64,000 nucleotides of DNA from assembly GCA_002373775.1 (NCBI GenBank), contig DFJW01000025.1, positions 40,398-104,397 of the forward strand. The letters run 5' to 3'. Made by a program: the position numbers and the translations under genes. The notes under the pieces were generated by a model. The model did not search any database. It was not told where the DNA came from and saw only the letters and a list, made by a program, of their open reading frames with translations. Positions 23,281 through 31,495 of the stretch are shown one piece after another (position 1 is the first letter of the stretch; each line of letters starts with the position of its first letter). The stretch comes from Ruminococcus flavefaciens (GTDB lineage Bacteria; Bacillota; Clostridia; Oscillospirales; Ruminococcaceae).

Positions 23281-23860
23281 TAGATTCAGAGGCCTCCGCA
23301 TAGGCTATGTCATGACAGGCTCGTTCTGCACATTTGAAAAGAGCTTTGAACAGGCAGAGCGCCTGCGCTCGATGGGCGCTGAGCTCATACCGGTAATGTC
23401 AGAGCATGCTGCCGGGATATCCACAAGATTCGGCAGTGCCGAAGAAAATGTGAAACGGCTGAGCGAGATATGCGGCAGAGAGGTGATAACTGATATCGCT
23501 TCCGCCGAACCAATCGGTCCTAAGGACATGACAGATATCATGGCAGTCGTGCCATGTACTTCGAATACGGCAGCGAAACTGAGCCACAGTATAACTGACA
23601 CGGCAGCTTCAATGGCGGTGAAATCTCATCTCCGCAGCGGCAAGCCTGTAGTGCTTGCCATAGCCTCCAACGATTCGCTGTTTGCTTCTGCTAAGAATAT
23701 CGGCGAGCTTTTCAACCGGAAGAACTATTATTTTGTGCCTATGCGTCAGGATGATATCGTGCGGAAACCCGGCTCGCTGGTAGCAGAACTGTCTATGGTA
23801 CCGGAAGCGATAGAAGCAGCTCTCAAAGGGATACAGCTGCGTCCCATGATATGCGGATGA
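23273..23860 (+). CDS. dpaB: dipicolinate synthase subunit B
   Basis: 195 residues from a GTG at 23273 with GAGGTGA just upstream; an in-frame GTG at 23264 overlaps the SD. Flavoprotein (SpoVFB) fold. The opening LRIGYVMTGSFCTFEKSF, MAVVPCTSNTAAKLSHSITDT and the ending MVPEAIEAALKGIQLRPMI are diagnostic. It acts with DpaA. The genes overlap, so translation is probably coupled. No further sporulation gene is adjacent. Confidence 0.93.
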   Translation: MDDRFRGLRIGYVMTGSFCTFEKSFEQAERLRSMGAELIPVMSEHAAGISTRFGSAEENVKRLSEICGREVITDIASAEPIGPKDMTDIMAVVPCTSNTAAKLSHSITDTAASMAVKSHLRSGKPVVLAIASNDSLFASAKNIGELFNRKNYYFVPMRQDDIVRKPGSLVAELSMVPEAIEAALKGIQLRPMICG

Positions 23861-23880
23861 ATGTGCAGCAAAGGAGTATA

Positions 23881-23909
23881 TTGACAATACAGCTGCGCCG
23901 TGTTATAAT
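23881..23909 (+). promoter_or_regulatory. promoter of the acetyltransferase gene
   Basis: Perfect consensus: TTGACA (23881-23886), 17 bp, TATAAT (23904-23909), about 40 bp before the start codon. Confidence 0.8.
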
Positions 23910-23948
23910 TGTTACCAATATAAACTGGGATCTACAGAGGTGCATGTC

Positions 23949-24368
23949 ATGAAAATCGTTATAACGAAAAAAGCTGATTATGACAAAAGAACAGGCGATT
24001 TTATAAATAAAGAGTTTACTGATTATGCTTTGCAAAGCGGTGTGGAGCTTAACTTTGAAGAATTCTGCTTTGTTGCTGAAGATGATGAAAAAAACATTCT
24101 TGGTGTTATCACAGGGAGAGCATATTATAATGAGATCCATATCGGAGACCTGATCGTTGGGGAGAAGTTCAGGAATAAAGGATTGGGGAGTGCACTTGTC
24201 AGTGCAGTAGAGAAAGAGTTCAGCGGAAAAGGCTACGATATAATAACCCTGACGACCTTTGGTTTTCAGGCACCTGAGTTTTATCCCAAACTCGGATACA
24301 GGATCGAATTCGTTCGTGAAAATAAAGATCCTAAACTAAGCAAGTATTTCTTGTCAAAAAAATTATGA
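23949..24368 (+). CDS. GNAT family N-acetyltransferase
   Basis: 139 residues. The acetyl-CoA motif A IGDLIVGEKFRNKGLGSALVSAVE (V-x5-R-x2-G-x-G/A) is intact. Motif B follows as IITLTTFGFQAPEFYPKLGYRIEF. The substrate is unknown; small-molecule or aminoglycoside-type acceptors are common for this size. AT-rich codons (AAA, GAT, TTT) contrast with the GC-richer neighbours, and the gene has its own consensus promoter, so lateral acquisition is possible. AGAGGTG is 7 nt before the preferred ATG; a GTG 9 bases upstream is an alternative. Confidence 0.85.
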   Translation: MKIVITKKADYDKRTGDFINKEFTDYALQSGVELNFEEFCFVAEDDEKNILGVITGRAYYNEIHIGDLIVGEKFRNKGLGSALVSAVEKEFSGKGYDIITLTTFGFQAPEFYPKLGYRIEFVRENKDPKLSKYFLSKKL

Positions 24369-24418
24369 GGATATTCCTTCAGAAGTGCTTGGCTTCTGAT
24401 TTATCTTAGAAACAATAT

Positions 24419-24465
24419 AAGCCAAATGCCCCTAAACGGTTTAAACGCTCAGGGGCTTAGCTTTT
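24419..24465 (+). terminator. terminator after the acetyltransferase gene
   Basis: Arms TGCCCCT (24427-24433) and AGGGGC (24451-24456), extended by partially pairing AAGCC and GCTT flanks, then a short T-run. Confidence 0.6.
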
Positions 24466-24503
24466 ATAGATACACGTTTAACGCGACAAAATGACAGCTG
24501 ACT

Positions 24504-25712
24504 TTATTGCTTCTCGGTGAGTGAACCGAATAATTCCTTATACCGCGATATCACGGTATCCCATGAGAAGTTTTCCAGAACATACTGTCTGCCGCAGCTG
24601 CCCATTTTTTCTGCTGTTTCACGGTCAGATGTTATGAAGTCTGTGCATGCGGAGAATTCAGCGAAACTGCCGAACCACAATCCACCGTTGGATACAGAAG
24701 CGAAATTCCGTGTTACTGCGCAGTTTTCGCTTACGAGAACAGGTCTTCCGCAAAGCCAGCTCTCCATTATGACGAGAGAAAAACTCTCGTGGGGAGAAGG
24801 CTGACAAAGGAATTCGGCAGCCGTCATAGCATCATATTTATCCTGCTTTTCAATAAAACCGAGGTCAGTTATCATGCCGTTTCTTACAAGGTCATCCGGA
24901 AGGGCTATCCTGCCGCCGCCGATCAGTATCAGTCTTAGGCTGCTGTTGCTGCGGCGGATGTATTCGGCGTAATAACGGACAAGAGTATCCACATTCTTTC
25001 CGCCGTCTTTTCGTCCGGCATACACTATGAACGGCTCTTTCACACCGTATTTCCTGCGGAAGCGTCCGGCTGAACCTGAAATGTCGGTATCCATGCCTAT
25101 CCCGGTCACGGCGGTTTTCGTTCCGCTTGCTGAAAGACCGTAGAGCGTCTCTGCGAGTTCAGCTTCCGGCGAGGAATTGAATATCATACCGGCAGCTTTC
25201 GGGAATATCCTTTTGAAGCAGTTCATGTGAGCATAAGGCTCATCGTGGAAGCAGGGGATGATAACGGATTTTGAGGGGTGGACTCTCATGCCGTTGAAAG
25301 TCGTGCCGAACATGTACGGGATGAAGACGAAAAGTCCGTACTCACTGCCGTGCTCCTTGATATATCTGTAAAGGGCGGGGCTGTTTATCATTTCGTCCAT
25401 GAAGATCTTTTCGTCTTCTGCGGAAACGTCAGCGCCCTGCATCAGTTTGGCATTCACGGAATTGAATGCGTCGGTATCGCGCCTGCGTACATGGAATCTT
25501 CTTATGATAACGCCTTCTGATGTGCGGTAAATGCCTTCGCGGTAATAGTTCCTGCTCCAGTCGGAAGAGAATTCCCTGACGCAGGTAGTGAGTATCTCGA
25601 CCGGGACTCCGGAAGCATTCAGATGAGATACGACTTCGCGCATCTCCATTTCAGCACCGCCGGGGATGTCATCGCCATACCACGGGGATACAAAAGCGAT
25701 CTTTTTCATCAT
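24504..25712 (-). CDS. glycosyltransferase family 4 protein
   Basis: 402 residues. GT-B fold retaining glycosyltransferase. The N-terminal nucleotide-binding-like start is IAFVSPWYGDDIPGGAE. The donor domain carries FIVYAGRKDGGKNVDTL, and ESFSLVIMESWLCGRPVLVSENCA contains the E-x7-E motif of GT4. Donor and acceptor cannot be read from sequence. It begins 1 nt after the stop of the upstream GT4 gene. A second ATG at 25709 has better SD spacing. It probably belongs to a cell-surface glycan unit of three genes with 25714-27281. Confidence 0.88.
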   Translation of the reverse strand: MMKKIAFVSPWYGDDIPGGAEMEMREVVSHLNASGVPVEILTTCVREFSSDWSRNYYREGIYRTSEGVIIRRFHVRRRDTDAFNSVNAKLMQGADVSAEDEKIFMDEMINSPALYRYIKEHGSEYGLFVFIPYMFGTTFNGMRVHPSKSVIIPCFHDEPYAHMNCFKRIFPKAAGMIFNSSPEAELAETLYGLSASGTKTAVTGIGMDTDISGSAGRFRRKYGVKEPFIVYAGRKDGGKNVDTLVRYYAEYIRRSNSSLRLILIGGGRIALPDDLVRNGMITDLGFIEKQDKYDAMTAAEFLCQPSPHESFSLVIMESWLCGRPVLVSENCAVTRNFASVSNGGLWFGSFAEFSACTDFITSDRETAEKMGSCGRQYVLENFSWDTVISRYKELFGSLTEKQ

Positions 25713-25713
25713 A

Positions 25714-26796
25714 TCACCTCAGATACTTGCCGCTTATGAATCCGGCGAGCTGGTCACTGAAAAGACGGCGTATCCTGTCATAAGAGAAATCTGCAAGGCG
25801 CTGTTTCTGTCCTTTTACAAGACTGCGGCGGAGTTCTTCGTCGCGTATCACCCTGTCGATGACCATGGAGACGAAAACCGGCTCATTGCTGTCAATAAGG
25901 AAACCGCTTCCGCCGAGAGTTTCGCCCACAGCGCTTGTGTCGAGCGCGATAACGGGTACTCCGAAGAACATAGCCTCCACCAGCGGTACACAGAATCCCT
26001 CGTGTTCACTGAGGCATACAAAGGCATCGGCGACACGGTAATATGCGAGTATCTCGGCGAATCTTACATGACCTGTAAATACCACATCATCTGCAACTCC
26101 GAGCATCTCCGCGTATTTTTCGAGCCTTTCTTTGTAGAGCTTCATGCCGTTGTAAGAACCTGCAAGGATGAGGCGCGACTGAGGTTCCAGTTTCTTGTAA
26201 CAGCTGAAAGCACGGATAATGTCTTCCTGCTTTTTATTCGGAGCTATCCTTCCGACGAAGAGGATATTCTTTTTGCCGTCGCGGTATTTGCGCATTACCG
26301 ATTCATCGGGAGCTTTTTTGTAATCCTCAAAGGGTATCAGTATCGGGCGGACGTCTATAGGACATGTATACCCCATTCTGCGGAGTTCGCCCTTGTTGTA
26401 TGAAGAATCTGCAAGGCAGTAATCTATCTTGTCTGAGAGAGAACTGATACCGCTGTAGCCGTATTCAGCAGCAGCGGCGGCTGACGGATCGTAAGCTTCA
26501 AAGAAAGAAGGCGGAGTGATGTTGTGGTATATCATCATTTTTCTGCCGCGCATTTTTTCAATCTGATAGTTGAGGTCAGTGCCGGTTGAGGCATGATAAA
26601 TGAGCACATCTTCATTGCTGAGCCCGCTGAGTTCTCCGGCAGGACGTGCAGTGCCCGAAGGCAGTCTTCTGTCTATGAATTCAGCGAAAATGCCGGTCTC
26701 GTAACCGTTTTCTTTTATGACACGGCTGAGGGCGAGGGTATCGTTGCCGATAGCATCGCCGTATGAAAGAGTGGGAAGAAGCTGTACAACTCTCAT
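25714..26796 (-). CDS. glycosyltransferase family 4 protein
   Basis: 360 residues. GT4 hallmarks: NILFVGRIAPNKKQEDIIRAF starts the donor domain, and VSLSEHEGFCVPLVEAMFFGVPVIALDTSAVGETLGGSGFLID holds the E-x7-E and gating loop. Mannosyl- or glucosyltransferases of exopolysaccharide and O-antigen clusters look like this. It overlaps the upstream coiled-coil gene by 4 bp (ATGA) and runs into the second GT4 gene, so the three are almost certainly cotranscribed. Confidence 0.9.
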   Translation of the reverse strand: MRVVQLLPTLSYGDAIGNDTLALSRVIKENGYETGIFAEFIDRRLPSGTARPAGELSGLSNEDVLIYHASTGTDLNYQIEKMRGRKMMIYHNITPPSFFEAYDPSAAAAAEYGYSGISSLSDKIDYCLADSSYNKGELRRMGYTCPIDVRPILIPFEDYKKAPDESVMRKYRDGKKNILFVGRIAPNKKQEDIIRAFSCYKKLEPQSRLILAGSYNGMKLYKERLEKYAEMLGVADDVVFTGHVRFAEILAYYRVADAFVCLSEHEGFCVPLVEAMFFGVPVIALDTSAVGETLGGSGFLIDSNEPVFVSMVIDRVIRDEELRRSLVKGQKQRLADFSYDRIRRLFSDQLAGFISGKYLR

Positions 26797-27281
26797 TTGC
26801 GGCCCTTCTTTCCGTTCTTATTCCTGAGGGCGGAAAGTTCTGATTCAAGAGAATCTATCCTGCCGAGGAGTTCGGTGTTCTGCTTTTCAAGAGCGGCGAT
26901 GCGTTCGCCGAGGGCTTCGGAGTCAGAGAAATGCTTGCCTATGACGCCGCGTATCGAACGCAGCGCACTTACAGTGTGTGCGTTGAAATCGTTCTGCTCG
27001 AAAACCACAGGCTCAACATAGAACTTTGTGAGTTTGCGGATCACTTTCTTTGCGAAGACAGCAGGTCTGCTGCCGAGGAGTGGCTTATAGGGCTGCACAT
27101 AATAATGTGCACTCATAAAAGCGAGAGTCTTGTCGGCAGCGTCAAGGGAAGCTTCGCCTTTTGAAACTGCGACAGGGCGTTCGTAGGGGACTGAATCAAA
27201 ATCCGGGGTATCTGATACAAGTCCTTTCTCAGCTATTTCAGCTTTTATCTGTGCCATGATGGTCTCTGTACATATCTCCAT
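26793..27281 (-). CDS. coiled-coil protein of the glycosyltransferase operon
   Basis: 162 residues from the ATG at 27281 (AAAGGA 9 nt upstream); an ATG at 27290 is also in frame. The middle section YYVQPYKPLLGSRPAVFAKKVIRKLTKFYVEPVVFEQNDFNAHTV is a conserved block that also occurs at the N-terminus of some methyltransferases of polysaccharide clusters. Here it is followed only by a coiled coil (about 125-156) and a basic tail, with no catalytic domain. It may organise or measure a glycan-synthesising complex (inference). First gene of the operon. Confidence 0.7.
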   Translation of the reverse strand: MEICTETIMAQIKAEIAEKGLVSDTPDFDSVPYERPVAVSKGEASLDAADKTLAFMSAHYYVQPYKPLLGSRPAVFAKKVIRKLTKFYVEPVVFEQNDFNAHTVSALRSIRGVIGKHFSDSEALGERIAALEKQNTELLGRIDSLESELSALRNKNGKKGRK

Positions 27282-27442
27282 TCTGGTCATTCCTTTCTGT
27301 TACTGTATCCGGAAATTTTCTTAATTATATCACAGCATGCGGCAGTGTGTCAATACAAAGTGATAGCTGAGATATATGTAAGCACGTGCTAACAACTTCG
27401 GTGTTTCTTATGTGCAACAAGCAGCGATCGGGGTGACAGATG

Positions 27443-27451
27443 TGCTATAAT
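27443..27451 (+). promoter_or_regulatory. extended -10 promoter upstream of rnhA
   Basis: TGCTATAAT (27443-27451) is an extended -10 element; no good -35 is seen at 17 bp. Transcription would start near 27458, which places the ATG at 27456 outside the mRNA. Confidence 0.5.
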
Positions 27452-27503
27452 ATATATGTTTTTAGTCGGCATACACCTTAAAATGACACAAGGAGTGAGA
27501 TCT

Positions 27504-27947
27504 ATAAAGACTGTTGAGATATTCACAGACGGAGCATGCAGCGGAAATCCCGGACCGGGAGGTTACGGCGTAGTACTCAGATTTGCCGGAGTGGAGAAGG
27601 AATTGTCCGGCGGCGATCCTGCTACCACGAATAACCGCATGGAGCTTCTCGGAGTCATCACAGGGCTTGCTGCCCTTAAAGAACCTTGCAAAGTGATACT
27701 TACCACTGACAGCAAGTATGTGGTGGACAGCATAACTAAAGGGTGGGTCTACGGCTGGAAGAAACGCGGCTGGATTAAGTCAGATAAAAAGCCTGCACTT
27801 AACGTTGATCTGTGGGAACAGCTGCTGCCTCTTCTGGAAAAACACGACGTAACTTTCAACTGGGTGAAGGGACATGCAGGTCATCCGGAAAATGAGCGCT
27901 GTGACAGACTCGCTGTAATGCAGCGCGATATACATTCTTCGAAGTAA
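27504..27947 (+). CDS. rnhA: ribonuclease HI (apparent AUA start)
   Basis: It degrades the RNA strand of RNA-DNA hybrids. Catalytic residues: D in [17 protein letters not shown] in NNRMELLG, D in LTTDSKYVV, and the last D in NERCDRLA. Family proteins normally begin M-K-x-V-E-I-F/Y-T-D. Here that position is an ATA codon at 27504 preceded at 8 nt by AAGGAG (27490-27495). ATG codons at 27483 and 27456 are in frame but have no SD, and the second lies at the probable transcription start. The AUA start gives 147 residues, the family norm. If an AUG is used, 27483 is the likelier one. Confidence 0.85.
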   Translation: MKTVEIFTDGACSGNPGPGGYGVVLRFAGVEKELSGGDPATTNNRMELLGVITGLAALKEPCKVILTTDSKYVVDSITKGWVYGWKKRGWIKSDKKPALNVDLWEQLLPLLEKHDVTFNWVKGHAGHPENERCDRLAVMQRDIHSSK

Positions 27948-27961
27948 CGGAGGTAAGGTCA

Positions 27962-29152
27962 ATGGAGAAGAGAATGATATACGCCGATAATGCTGCAACT
28001 ACCGGCGTTTCTGAAAAAGTGCTGGAGGCTATGCTGCCGTATCTTAAAGGCAGATTCGGAAATCCTTCCAGCATATATGCTCTCGGAAGAGAGGCACAGA
28101 GAGATGTGGAGAATGCGAGGGAGAAAGTAGCCAAGGCACTTGGTGCGGCTCCTGCTGAGATATTTTTCACCAGCTGCGGTTCTGAGTCCGATAACTGGGC
28201 GATCAAGGGAACAGCAGAACTCATGGCGAAAAAAGGCAAAAAGCATATCATCACATCAGTATTCGAGCATCACGCAGTTCTGCATACCTGCGAGTATCTT
28301 GAGAAAAAAGGCTTTGAAGTCACATATATCCCTGTAAGTGACAAGGGACTGATAGATCCTGAGGATATCCGCGATGCGATACGCGAGGACACTGCTCTCG
28401 TCACTATAATGTACGCAAATAACGAGATCGGTACCATACAGCCGATAAAGGAAATAGCTGAGATATGCCATGAAAAGAAAGTCCTTTTCCATACAGATGC
28501 AGTGCAGGCTGTGGGACATGTTGATATTGACGTAAAGGCACAGGGCATAGACATGCTCTCACTCTCAGGTCATAAGATACATGCTCAGAAGGGCATCGGT
28601 GCGCTTTATGTTAGAAAGGGCATAGCTCTTCCGAATCTCATCCACGGCGGCGGACAGGAACGCGGCAAGCGTGCCGGTACAGAGAACGTTCCTGCAATAG
28701 TTGGGCTTGGAACAGCGATAGAGGAAGCTGTAAAGGATATCCCGGCGAAGAATGCGGCTATAGTTGAAAAGCGCAACCGTCTTATCGACGGCATACTGAA
28801 AATACCGTACACACGTCTTAACGGAGACAGGGAAAAGCGCCTGCCGGGCAATCTCAATATCTCCATTGAAGGCATCGAAGGAGAATCTCTCCTGCTCATG
28901 CTTGATCTGAACGGTATATGTGCATCTTCCGGTTCCGCATGCACATCCGGTTCACTTGATCCTTCACATGTTCTTCTGGCACTGGGACTGAAGCACGAGA
29001 TAGCACACGGTTCTCTTCGCCTTTCCATAGAAGAGGACGTTACAGATGAAGATGTGGATTATATCCTTGAAGTACTTCCAAAAGTCGTAGAACGCCTTCG
29101 TTCGATGTCTCCGGTATGGGAGAAGATGATGAAGGGCGAAAGCTACGAGTGA
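27962..29152 (+). CDS. cysteine desulfurase (NifS/IscS type)
   Basis: 396 residues. PLP enzyme that removes sulfur from cysteine for Fe-S cluster assembly. [18 protein letters not shown] opens the fold. The PLP lysine lies in [13 protein letters not shown]. The active-site Cys is in [18 protein letters not shown], the group I (IscS/NifS) loop. It is followed 36 bp later by the IscU scaffold gene and preceded 14 bp by rnhA, so the three may be cotranscribed. SD GGAGGT is 9 nt upstream. The Rrf2 regulator at 3543 is a possible controller, but no site was seen here. Confidence 0.95.
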   Translation: MEKRMIYADNAATTGVSEKVLEAMLPYLKGRFGNPSSIYALGREAQRDVENAREKVAKALGAAPAEIFFTSCGSESDNWAIKGTAELMAKKGKKHIITSVFEHHAVLHTCEYLEKKGFEVTYIPVSDKGLIDPEDIRDAIREDTALVTIMYANNEIGTIQPIKEIAEICHEKKVLFHTDAVQAVGHVDIDVKAQGIDMLSLSGHKIHAQKGIGALYVRKGIALPNLIHGGGQERGKRAGTENVPAIVGLGTAIEEAVKDIPAKNAAIVEKRNRLIDGILKIPYTRLNGDREKRLPGNLNISIEGIEGESLLLMLDLNGICASSGSACTSGSLDPSHVLLALGLKHEIAHGSLRLSIEEDVTDEDVDYILEVLPKVVERLRSMSPVWEKMMKGESYE

Positions 29153-29188
29153 TCGGCGATAATTAGTTTTGAAAAGGAGAAAAAAGAT

Positions 29189-29608
29189 ATGTTATACAGT
29201 GAAAAAGTACTCGACCATTTTTCAAATCCGAGAAATGTGGGCGAAATAGAAGATGCTGACGGCGTAGGTGAAGTAGGAAACGCCAAGTGCGGCGATATCA
29301 TGAAGATGTATCTGAAGATAGACGACGGCAAGATAAGTGATGTGAAGTTCAAGACATACGGATGCGGAGCTGCTGTTGCGACATCTTCAATGGCTACTGA
29401 GCTCATCAAGGGCAAACCGGTAGAGGATGCTCTGAAACTTACAAATAAAGCAGTAGTTGAAGCACTTGACGGACTTCCGGCAGTAAAGATACATTGCTCA
29501 GTGCTGGCAGAGCAGGCAATAAAATCTGCACTTTCGGATTATTATACCCGTCAGGGAATAGATCCTCTTCCCATAGTCGGAGAGATCAAGGACATGGATG
29601 AAGAATGA
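29189..29608 (+). CDS. Fe-S cluster scaffold protein IscU/NifU N-terminal type
   Basis: 139 residues. The three cluster-binding cysteines are C38 in NAKCGD, C62 in TYGCGAAVATSS and C105 in IHCSVLAEQAI. The Asp after the first Cys, important for cluster release, is present. It accepts sulfur from the adjacent desulfurase and builds [2Fe-2S] clusters for transfer. SD AAAAGGAG precedes the ATG. It ends before a strong terminator. Confidence 0.95.
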   Translation: MLYSEKVLDHFSNPRNVGEIEDADGVGEVGNAKCGDIMKMYLKIDDGKISDVKFKTYGCGAAVATSSMATELIKGKPVEDALKLTNKAVVEALDGLPAVKIHCSVLAEQAIKSALSDYYTRQGIDPLPIVGEIKDMDEE

Positions 29609-29614
29609 TACAGG

Positions 29615-29640
29615 AAGGACGCTGCGGCGTCCTTTTTTGA
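29615..29640 (+). terminator. terminator of the rnhA-nifS-iscU region
   Basis: AAGGACGC (29615-29622), TGCG loop, GCGTCCTT (29627-29634), then a T-run. Confidence 0.85.
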
Positions 29641-29678
29641 TTTTTGTTATCCATTTACGGAAATATTTCACAGCACAC

Positions 29679-29707
29679 TTGCTATTTTGATAATTATGTG
29701 TTATAAT
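29679..29707 (+). promoter_or_regulatory. promoter of the solute-binding lipoprotein gene
   Basis: TTGCTA (29679-29684), 17 bp, TATAAT (29702-29707), about 57 bp before the start codon. Confidence 0.65.
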
Positions 29708-29763
29708 ATACATGACTTGAAGCCGCCTCCCTCTTTATGCGGCTCGCGAAAGGAGTTTTTGAT

Positions 29764-31284
29764 ATGAATGAACTTAAAAGAATGCTTGCCGGACTTGTAG
29801 CTGTTACAGCTATGCTGTCCATATCCGTAGGATGCAGCAGCAGTGACAGTTCCGGTGCTTCTTCCGGTGATTCTGCTGAAGAAGAGACCGAAGCAGAGAC
29901 ATACAAGGGTACAGATGATGTCGAGGTAGACCTCAGTATCCTTGAAGGCGAGAAGTCCAGTGAAGATGACGAAGATGCCAGCGGAAACGGCGGAGAGGCT
30001 GCAACAGAGGCAGCTCCTGCAAAGGCTGAGCCGGATCCTGAAATGGAGATCACTTGGCTCGCTGATTACAACATCAATCCTGAAGGAAGTCAGGACCGTT
30101 CCGTTGCACTTACACTTTTTGAAGATTACTACGGCGGAAAGGTGAACTATGTTCAGACGAATTCCGAAGAAAAGTTCGACCGGCTTGCATCAATGATACT
30201 TTCCGGCGATCCTGTGGACATGTTCCCCTATGAGTGGGATGCTGTGCCCAACGGAGTTATGAAGAACCAGTATGAGCCCCTCGATCCTTATTTTGATGTG
30301 CTCGGCATGGATACTGAGCTGTGGGAGGATATGGAGGACGTTATCGACATGTTCTCATACAATGACCAGCATTACGTTATACCCTATATGATCTCAGATC
30401 CTCTGCTCATAACCTACAGCAGGAAGATGATGCAGGAGGAAGGCCTTGAAGATCCATATGAGCTTTATCAGAACGGTGAGTGGGACTGGGATGCTTTCAT
30501 GGAAATGATGGACAAATACGTTGCCAACGCTCCCAGCGGTACAACGAGATACGGTATAAACGGCTGGTTCGGACAGGCTATAATCCAGTCCACAGGCCAC
30601 ACTGTCGTAAACTATGAAGACGGCGTTTTTGTGAACAATATCAGCGATCCCGAGATAGAAAAAGCAGAGCTCCTTATGCAGGAAATCGCAAAGAAGCAGC
30701 TCTACAGACCTGAGTGGATAGGCTATTTCCCGGATGACCACACAACTCTCTTCTTTGCAATGGCGGACTGGGCGCTCGGTACTTCGAATGCGAGAAATGA
30801 AGGCATGGACCTCATGATCGTTCCCTTCCCCAAGTCACCTTCCGCTGATGACTACTACCTCTGCTGTAACTACGGCGCAAAGATGCTCGTAAAGAATTCC
30901 AAGAAGGGCAAGGGCGTTGCCACATACATCAAGTGCGAGCGGCTTGCTGCAACTGAAGAGAGCTTCCAGGATGCTGCAAGAGAAAAGGCACTCATCGTGG
31001 ACAAGACAGCATCCGGACTGGTAAGATCATATCTCACTGAAGAGCAGTATGATGCCCTCGTTACTTACAGAGATCCTTCCAACGTAGTGCCGATGTTCGA
31101 TTTCGGATACGGAATGGGCGAGAGAATGTACGGCGACGGTGAGTACACATATGAAACAAGAGGCGTAATGAACAACCTTACAACAGCACTTCTTGAAGGC
31201 AGCGAAGCAGTAGACTCATGGGCAACTCTCCGTGACGCATGGACAGGAGTAGTTTCAGAAGAAATAGCACGATTCAACAAGTAA
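29764..31284 (+). CDS. ABC-transporter solute-binding lipoprotein (family 1)
   Basis: 506 residues from the ATG with AAAGGAG 9 nt upstream. Lipoprotein signal with Cys near residue 24 (SISVGCSSS), then an acidic Ser/Glu-rich linker to about 90. The periplasmic-binding fold of the carbohydrate-type family 1 follows: EITWLADYNINPEG, DRLASMILSGDPVDMFPYEWDAVPNG, GEWDWDAFMEMMDKY, ADWALGTSNARNEGMDLMIVPFPK. It is expected on the outer face of the membrane, binding an oligosaccharide or similar solute. No permease or ATPase gene is adjacent, so it is an orphan that either borrows a distant transporter or acts as a sensor. Confidence 0.88.
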   Translation: MNELKRMLAGLVAVTAMLSISVGCSSSDSSGASSGDSAEEETEAETYKGTDDVEVDLSILEGEKSSEDDEDASGNGGEAATEAAPAKAEPDPEMEITWLADYNINPEGSQDRSVALTLFEDYYGGKVNYVQTNSEEKFDRLASMILSGDPVDMFPYEWDAVPNGVMKNQYEPLDPYFDVLGMDTELWEDMEDVIDMFSYNDQHYVIPYMISDPLLITYSRKMMQEEGLEDPYELYQNGEWDWDAFMEMMDKYVANAPSGTTRYGINGWFGQAIIQSTGHTVVNYEDGVFVNNISDPEIEKAELLMQEIAKKQLYRPEWIGYFPDDHTTLFFAMADWALGTSNARNEGMDLMIVPFPKSPSADDYYLCCNYGAKMLVKNSKKGKGVATYIKCERLAATEESFQDAAREKALIVDKTASGLVRSYLTEEQYDALVTYRDPSNVVPMFDFGYGMGERMYGDGEYTYETRGVMNNLTTALLEGSEAVDSWATLRDAWTGVVSEEIARFNK

Positions 31285-31294
31285 TAATGCTGTT

Positions 31295-31333
31295 ATATCC
31301 GCAGTTCCTGACAGGGCTGCGGATATTTATTTG
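31295..31333 (+). terminator. terminator of the solute-binding protein gene
   Basis: Perfect 10-bp stem ATATCCGCAG (31295-31304) with CTGCGGATAT (31317-31326), then TTTATTT. Confidence 0.8.
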
Positions 31334-31405
31334 TAAAAAAGCCACAAAAAAACAGCGGATTATATGTCAATGTGCAAAAAAATATGTGAAACAATGCAAA
31401 AAAAC

Positions 31406-31434
31406 GTGACATTTGAAAACAACTGTGATATAAT
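31406..31434 (+). promoter_or_regulatory. promoter of the VanY-type gene
   Basis: GTGACA (31406-31411), 17 bp, TATAAT (31429-31434), about 60 bp before the start codon. Confidence 0.6.
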
Positions 31435-31495
31435 AAGGTCAGGACTATTATAAATAAATTATGTGCCTGTAATTTAAAGAAAGGGATCTTCAAAT

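Noticed and set aside
22504..23301. 265-codon minus-strand ORF opposite dpaA
   Set aside because: Antisense shadow; dpaA has the SD, the promoter and clear family motifs.
25666..26403. 245-codon plus-strand ORF opposite the GT4 genes
   Set aside because: Spans two overlapping minus-strand genes with clear GT4 motifs; no SD.
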